This document shows, one piece after another, positions 59,126 through 64,000 of a stretch of 64,000 nucleotides of DNA. Source of the DNA: Triplophysa rosa (Eukaryota > Chordata > Actinopteri > Cypriniformes > Nemacheilidae); assembly GCF_024868665.1 (NCBI RefSeq), contig NC_079913.1, positions 11,653,246 to 11,717,245 of the forward strand. Reading direction: 5' to 3'. A model generated the notes under the pieces. The model searched no databases. It was not told where the DNA came from and was given only the letters and a program-made list of their open reading frames with translations. The translations under genes and the position numbers were made by a program. Within the stretch, counting starts at the first letter, position 1; each line of letters begins with the position of its first letter.

Positions 59126-60590
59126 TCTGCATACTACATTCGAAATCGAAAAACGACCATCTGTGACCTGATTTCGAACAAAATCTGGTCCAAACGACAA
59201 TTCGTTTCACTAGTTCGCAGCAGCAAACCAAACAGAACTTTCCGGGAAAGTTCGTGTTGGCCAGTAAACACCCTCGAGCCACCATTGGTCCATGACCCAT
59301 TACGTGATAGGTGGGTGTGTTGTTTGGCGCGGCCCCCCCAAAAAAGTCGCACCCCATTGGCCCCCCAACCAGAATGAGATTTTTAAAATATATATATATA
59401 TTTTTTTTTTATATTATAATAATAGTATTAATATTTATTAATTAAAATGTACATTATCGAAGCACTATGTATCTCACAAACTAGTAAGTAAAACGTGGTT
59501 TATTGTATGATAAAACTTATTGTATCAAACTCTAATACGGGTTGGCTAACTGAGATTAAGCTAGTCGCTAAGGCATTGGATTTGAATTTTTCTGCTGCTC
59601 ATACTCGCATTTTGATCGATCACTCTACGTGTTTGGTTAATACATTACTCCATCAGCTGATCTTTAAATTGTTGGATTTGCAGTTTTTGGCATCTGTTAC
59701 TACCATATTTTTTTATAGTCAAATATATGTAGAACAGTTAGCGAATTAGCATCCCAGCTAACACAGTTACGTTGTGACGACGTACCTGGTCCGAACCATA
59801 TTCGTTGCCACGACGTACCATAATAACGTTCCAGCGAAGTAACTTTGTGATTCCCATATTCGTCCTGACGATGTAACATTGGACGTTGTTGGGACATGGT
59901 GATTTCCCCCTGAAGACTTAGCTGGAACGTACCATATTCCTCGCAGCGACGTACCAAATAATGTTTCTGGGATGTGATGAGCACGTCCTAACGACCAAAC
60001 AGTCACGTTGTTAAAATCTTTTAATTTAATTTAAACAATTATCATCCCTCAAATAGATTATTAAATTAATTTGTGATTTAATCTGTGCGTTAAAGATTAC
60101 GTTATGCATAATTGGAGTAATTCTCTATTCAAATATGTATAAAGCACAGTATAATGATTATAAAACTCAACACATCACAATGTCGGCTACACAATAAACG
60201 TGAAATACTTGCGTATGCAAGTTACTTGTTAAACTACAAACTCGTATGTGCTACTTACGTTTGGACGCGAGTCAAGTTTGCTGTGACTGTCTTCTGCAGT
60301 TCGTCGATTGAAATCCACCCGGAAAAGTCACGGTAAAGATGTACTTTTTTAACATGACGGCTTACGCGTAAAACAAACATTTCCGTGTATGAAATTAGCG
60401 TAAAACGCGTGTTTGAGTAATCCAAAGTCGCGCCACAACGCTGTCGACACGCTTGAAATGTCACGAATAACTTCCGGCGTCCGACAAGCGTATCTTCCGT
60501 TGAATACACCGGTTAAGCGTTAACCACGCCCCTTACGTTAAAACCGCAGCCGTGATTCGCGTGTCTAGCTCGATTTCATCGGTCAACTCT
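59126..60590. other. intergenic, degenerate repeats only
   Basis: No gene recognised. 59770-60005 carries repeated ACGT-type words (GACGACGTACC, AACGTTCCAGCG, GGACGTTGTTGGGACATGG) like a known fish MITE. 59387-59412 is a T/A tract. Confidence 0.4.
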
Positions 60591-61140
60591 AACCCAACAA
60601 ACATTTGGATGTTTAATGACCGTGAAAAGATGTCAGTCCGACACTTCCCGTCACGGTTGAAAAATAGTTCCTAAATGAAAGTTGAACGGACGTCATTGAC
60701 GTCACCTGGCTGTGATTTCCACGTCTTTTCTGGTCGTCCCTGGACGTCCAAATTTGTCATCTTCTGGACGTTTATTATTAGATGTGTAGCCGTCGGTGAA
60801 AGTTGTTTATTGCTCATTTTATGCCTTAGGTGTTCTGCTATTGCTGCATCAAAGTCTGAATCTGTTGCATTTGGGCTACACCTGTTCGGAGCATCTGAGT
60901 GAGAGAAGAGAATATGAATATATAGTTGAAAGTTGAAAAAACATCAAAGGCAAAATTTGAGGTAAATGACATGAAATTATTTTGAAAAAGTCTGATTATC
61001 CTACAACGAAACATAAAATACATACAAGATTGTAATTAACATGTATTACACTTTATTTTTCTCTAGAATAATCGTATGTCGATAAAAGTTACTAATAACA
61101 GTAGAATAAACGTTTTTTAAGGGTAGCAAAAGCACCTGAA
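60591..61140. other. intergenic, GGACGTC-rich repeat
   Basis: 60640-60780 repeats GACGTC/GGACGT words (GGACGTCATTGACGTCACC, CCCTGGACGTCCA). Similar words recur at 63055-63085 and 63221-63232, so these may be separated parts of one element. Confidence 0.4.
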
Positions 61141-61141
61141 G

Positions 61142-61646
61142 AGTACTGCGTTCCATACTGTTCTTCAGCAAATAGCTGGCATTCTGGATCGTGGCAAGTC
61201 TACATCTTCTATTAAGAGTCTAGATTGTGACAAGGAATATATGTTAGATTAGTGGAAAAAAAAATTTTTTGCCCCCTCCGTCTTCAATGCCACTGTGGTG
61301 CCCTTGAGAAAGACCCTGTAAACTTTGTGAAAGTGGCATTTCTGGTAAAACCTGAAACGTTCTTGGTACAGAGAAGTACACTAAATAGAAAAAATAAAAA
61401 TGACATAAATGAATAATAGACAAGGAATAAGAGATGTTGATCATAAGGCCAAAATTACCTTCAATTACATAGTATAGCTTTGAATGGCTTCTTTTTAACT
61501 TGACCACCACCCCTCATGCTGAATGTAGAGAGAAGAGCGCGAGAGCGAGAGAAACAAACACAAACTAACATAGAAGATGTAGACTTGCCATGTTCCACAA
61601 TGCCAGCTATTCACTGAAGTTCATCTTTCAAACTGAACAGCATGGA
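61142..61646. mobile_element. DNA element with ~75-bp inverted arms
   Basis: Left arm 61150-61213 (AATAGCTGGCATTCTGG, GGCAAGTCTACATCTTCTAT) and right arm 61569-61646 (ATAGAAGATGTAGACTTGCC, AATGCCAGCTATTCA) are inverted copies. The interior is non-coding. No target duplication was assigned. Confidence 0.7.
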
Positions 61647-63234
61647 AAATCTTCCTTTGGAATCCTGAAAGAAAAATCTGTTCATTAATATGTACACACA
61701 CATGGACACATGACTACTTCTAAACTGAATGTGACACTTGCTGCCACATTTTGTGTTTGCAAACAATTAGGCCTGATGTCCTTAAGGACGAAGGTTGGGA
61801 ACCCCTGATCTATTTACACATTGTTCTTGTATTTGCATGAAATTGCTCAACTTAATGTTAATTGTAACAGTTTTTAGGCAGTGACACAAAACTCAGCCAA
61901 CGTTTCACCGCCAGCCTTTTATAAAAAAAGTTGCCAGCGGTTTTTAACAATTTCTCTAAACTTTGATGGCTCACAGTACATTTTCTGTAATGAACATATG
62001 GACAAACAATATATCAAAGAACAGAGTCTCTGCTTCTACACAAAAGAAGCCATATTCATCCATCTTAATTTGTTCTTTTTTTATCACCTCTTAGATGTAG
62101 GTACTAGGTTTCTTCAAAAATGCATCACTTTGATTAAACAGCTGAGATAATTAGCATTTTTTGTCAAAGACTCCGCCCAGATTAGACTCGGAAGAACAAT
62201 GATTAAAAACAGATAAAATATATACTTTCTTGGTTCAGAGATTCTGTACACCAAAAGGTGTGTAACAGCGCCACCTGCTGTACAACTGTACAAACACCGA
62301 TTGCCCTAATAACTCGTCTTTGGCAGGGAAAGGTTGATTTTTAAATGACGAGATAAGTCGTCAATGGCAGGGAAAGAGTTACCAGTTTGGGGGCTTGATG
62401 ATTTTGCTATCGATTTCCCAGCAAGAAGCATAACACAGCACAACTCAAGTGTAGAAACCTAGGTAAACCTTTTAGGGTAAAGCCTAACTTTTAGCCTGCT
62501 AGCTAATTTTAGCCAAACTCAAACTACATGGCAGTTGACAATGTGCGCATCCTTTCTTTCAGTTCCTTCGTGTCCAACAAGTAAAACTCAACCACATTAA
62601 TAAAACAATACAAAATGTACTTACCCAACAGTAGTATTATATACGCCGTCACTTTTCGAAATTAACCAAACCGCCATTCCCAAGTCGTCTTCTTTTTTAG
62701 TTTATTGGCGGTTGGCAAACCAACTTAAGGTGCATTACCGCCGCCAACTGGATTGGAGTGTGAATCACGGATTTTGACAGCATAAGTTTGGCAATCGTCC
62801 ACTTTAATTTGTGAAAGGAAATATTTATAACATTATATCTGATTTATATGTATATGCATAACTTTCATAAAAGTAATACAATTGTAATAGGCCTACAGAA
62901 AACGTCTCGAATAATGACTACAATGCAGTAGCTTTGTAATTACTTGACCACACAGGGCACTTTGCAAATATAATTTGTCATTAAATTAACTTAGATGAAT
63001 ACAAATGATCGTGCATTTAAAAAAGGATTTTCTGCTTTTTACAATGGGTGTTGCGTGACGTGTAAAGGACGTCAGTGGACGTCTATTCACAACATTTTTA
63101 AAACTAATTGGGGAACTCAAATTAATCATTGCAGTATTAATCAAGGTGTAAGCACATTTGCTTTTGCATATTTCATAAGAATTTTACAGAGGGTCATGAT
63201 GGACTAAAAATGCACGTGTGAAGGACGTCATTAA
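61647..63234. other. intergenic, no gene seen
   Basis: AT-rich sequence. 62285-62380 repeats GGCAGGGAAAG with 'ACTCGTCTTTGGCAGGG' and 'AAGTCGTCAATGGCAGGG', a short degenerate repeat. No coding family was recognised. Confidence 0.45.
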
Positions 63235-63632
63235 ACTGCTCCTTAAGAGCAATATTCCACTTCCACTACTCCTATAGTGTGCACTACTGTGCCTTATTAT
63301 ATCTACATCTTATGTATACATGTATATAACACTACCTCTACTTACTAAATTATCCATTTGCACAAGTGTACATACAATCTGTTAATATGTTTATTCTACT
63401 ATATACTACCCGGTACAATGTCTCTTATATGTTATTATCCCCCATTTTCTGTAAAATAGTCTTTATTTTATATATGCACAATTTAGAATCTTTTAGACTG
63501 TAAATCGTATTATATTGTATTGTCATTGTGTTAAATGTCTGTACTAGAAGCTTCCAACACCAAAGAAAATTCCTTGTGTGTGCAAGCACACTTGGCAATA
63601 AAGCTCTTCTGATTCTGATTCTGATTCTGATT
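63235..63632 (+). mobile_element. L2-type LINE, 3'-end copy (5'-truncated)
   Basis: About 400 bp matching the 3' UTR of the LINE at 47939-50085, here on the + strand: CTCCTTAAGAGCAATATTCC to AATAAAGCTCTTCTGATTC with a (TGATTC)n tail. Only the end of the ORF region is included. Flanks GAAGGACGTC and GAAGACGTC hint at a short target duplication. Confidence 0.9.
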
Positions 63633-64000
63633 AGAAGACGTCCTCTCACAACCGATTCACAACAGGGTATTTATAGAAATACACGTAGCTAAAAGTCAAA
63701 GTAACAATTGTACATGCAACCCCTGAGAACTGTTGACATGTACACATGTATCTGAATGCATTTTTAGGAAATGTTCTGCATCACATGTGCACAGTCAAAG
63801 AGAAAAATCCAGAGAAACCTATTCTCGTTTCTCCCCTCGGAACGATGTATACAAGCGCGATGGATGGCTGTCAGCAGCACCGGCCCGCGCTAGGCGTTCT
63901 CGGATGGATACGTTGTCTGAAAGTCCTCGGGCTGACCTTCGATCGCTGTCGTACGTCTTCGGGGTGATGATGAGACTCTAGAGCCGAGCGAGTATCGATC
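63633..64000. other. intergenic, no gene seen
   Basis: Higher GC after 63800 with overlapping open frames. No family motif was recognised and the window ends here. An exon of a neighbouring gene cannot be excluded. Confidence 0.35.

Noticed and set aside
63733..63981. Overlapping 73- and 82-codon frames at the window end
   Set aside because: No conserved motif and two frames equally open; left as unannotated intergenic sequence.

Overview
The window looks like chromosomal DNA of a teleost fish, most likely a cyprinid (zebrafish/carp relatives). The reasons are GT-AG introns in a vertebrate gene, dense hAT and Tc1/mariner DNA transposons, BEL and Ty3/gypsy LTR elements, an L2-type LINE, a tRNA-Leu-derived SINE, and a copy of the 'TTAAAGGGATAGTTCACCC' dispersed repeat that is abundant in cyprinids. 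The only host gene I can support is the 3' part of trhde (thyrotropin-releasing-hormone degrading ectoenzyme, an M1 metallopeptidase) on the + strand. Nine exons (567-700, 820-875, 40155-40302, 41022-41119, 41251-41358, 44529-44696, 45513-45653, 45737-45818, 46003-46146) keep frame across every junction and encode the last ~358 residues. The catalytic domain lies upstream of the window. Layout: 1-875 holds two trhde exons. 876-40154 is a single 39.3-kb intron made largely of transposons. 40155-47475 holds the last seven exons and the 3' UTR. 47476-64000 is intergenic and repeat-rich. Inside the big intron, a hAT-like element (6847-22694) contains a SINE, a Tc1-like element and a minus-strand BEL/Pao retrotransposon (10342-21526). 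The BEL element contains a minus-strand Gmr1-like Ty3/gypsy element (14877-19729), whose 3' LTR contains a further hAT MITE (15395-16376). Another hAT MITE (19736-20798) sits at the Gmr1/BEL junction. Downstream come a hAT at 23940-25000, a hAT at 25770-28943 carrying an apparently intact DD37E Tc1/mariner transposon (26234-27803), a hAT at 30888-35248 carrying two inverted ~1.3-kb copies of one hAT family (a 2.8-kb palindrome), and two sibling hAT MITEs (36786-37279 and 39044-39690). Most of these boundaries are supported by exact target-site duplications read in the sequence. Downstream of trhde are a 5'-truncated L2-type LINE (47939-50085) with a long RT reading frame, a Tc1-like transposon (52218-53319) cut by the only N in the window and followed by a duplicated repeat end, three tRNA-like modules, a 3.85-kb pyrimidine-strand satellite (54750-58600) with 291-bp and 1,049-bp higher-order repeats, an inverted copy of the tRNA-like module, GACA/GAAA microsatellites, and a second short copy of the same LINE family (63235-63632). 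No CRISPR, operon or prokaryotic signal is present. The most notable items are the Gmr1-like element (SCAN-like gag, integrase zinc finger upstream of RNase H, internal deletion), the depth of nesting, the intact DD37E transposase, and the satellite flanked by inverted tRNA-like modules.
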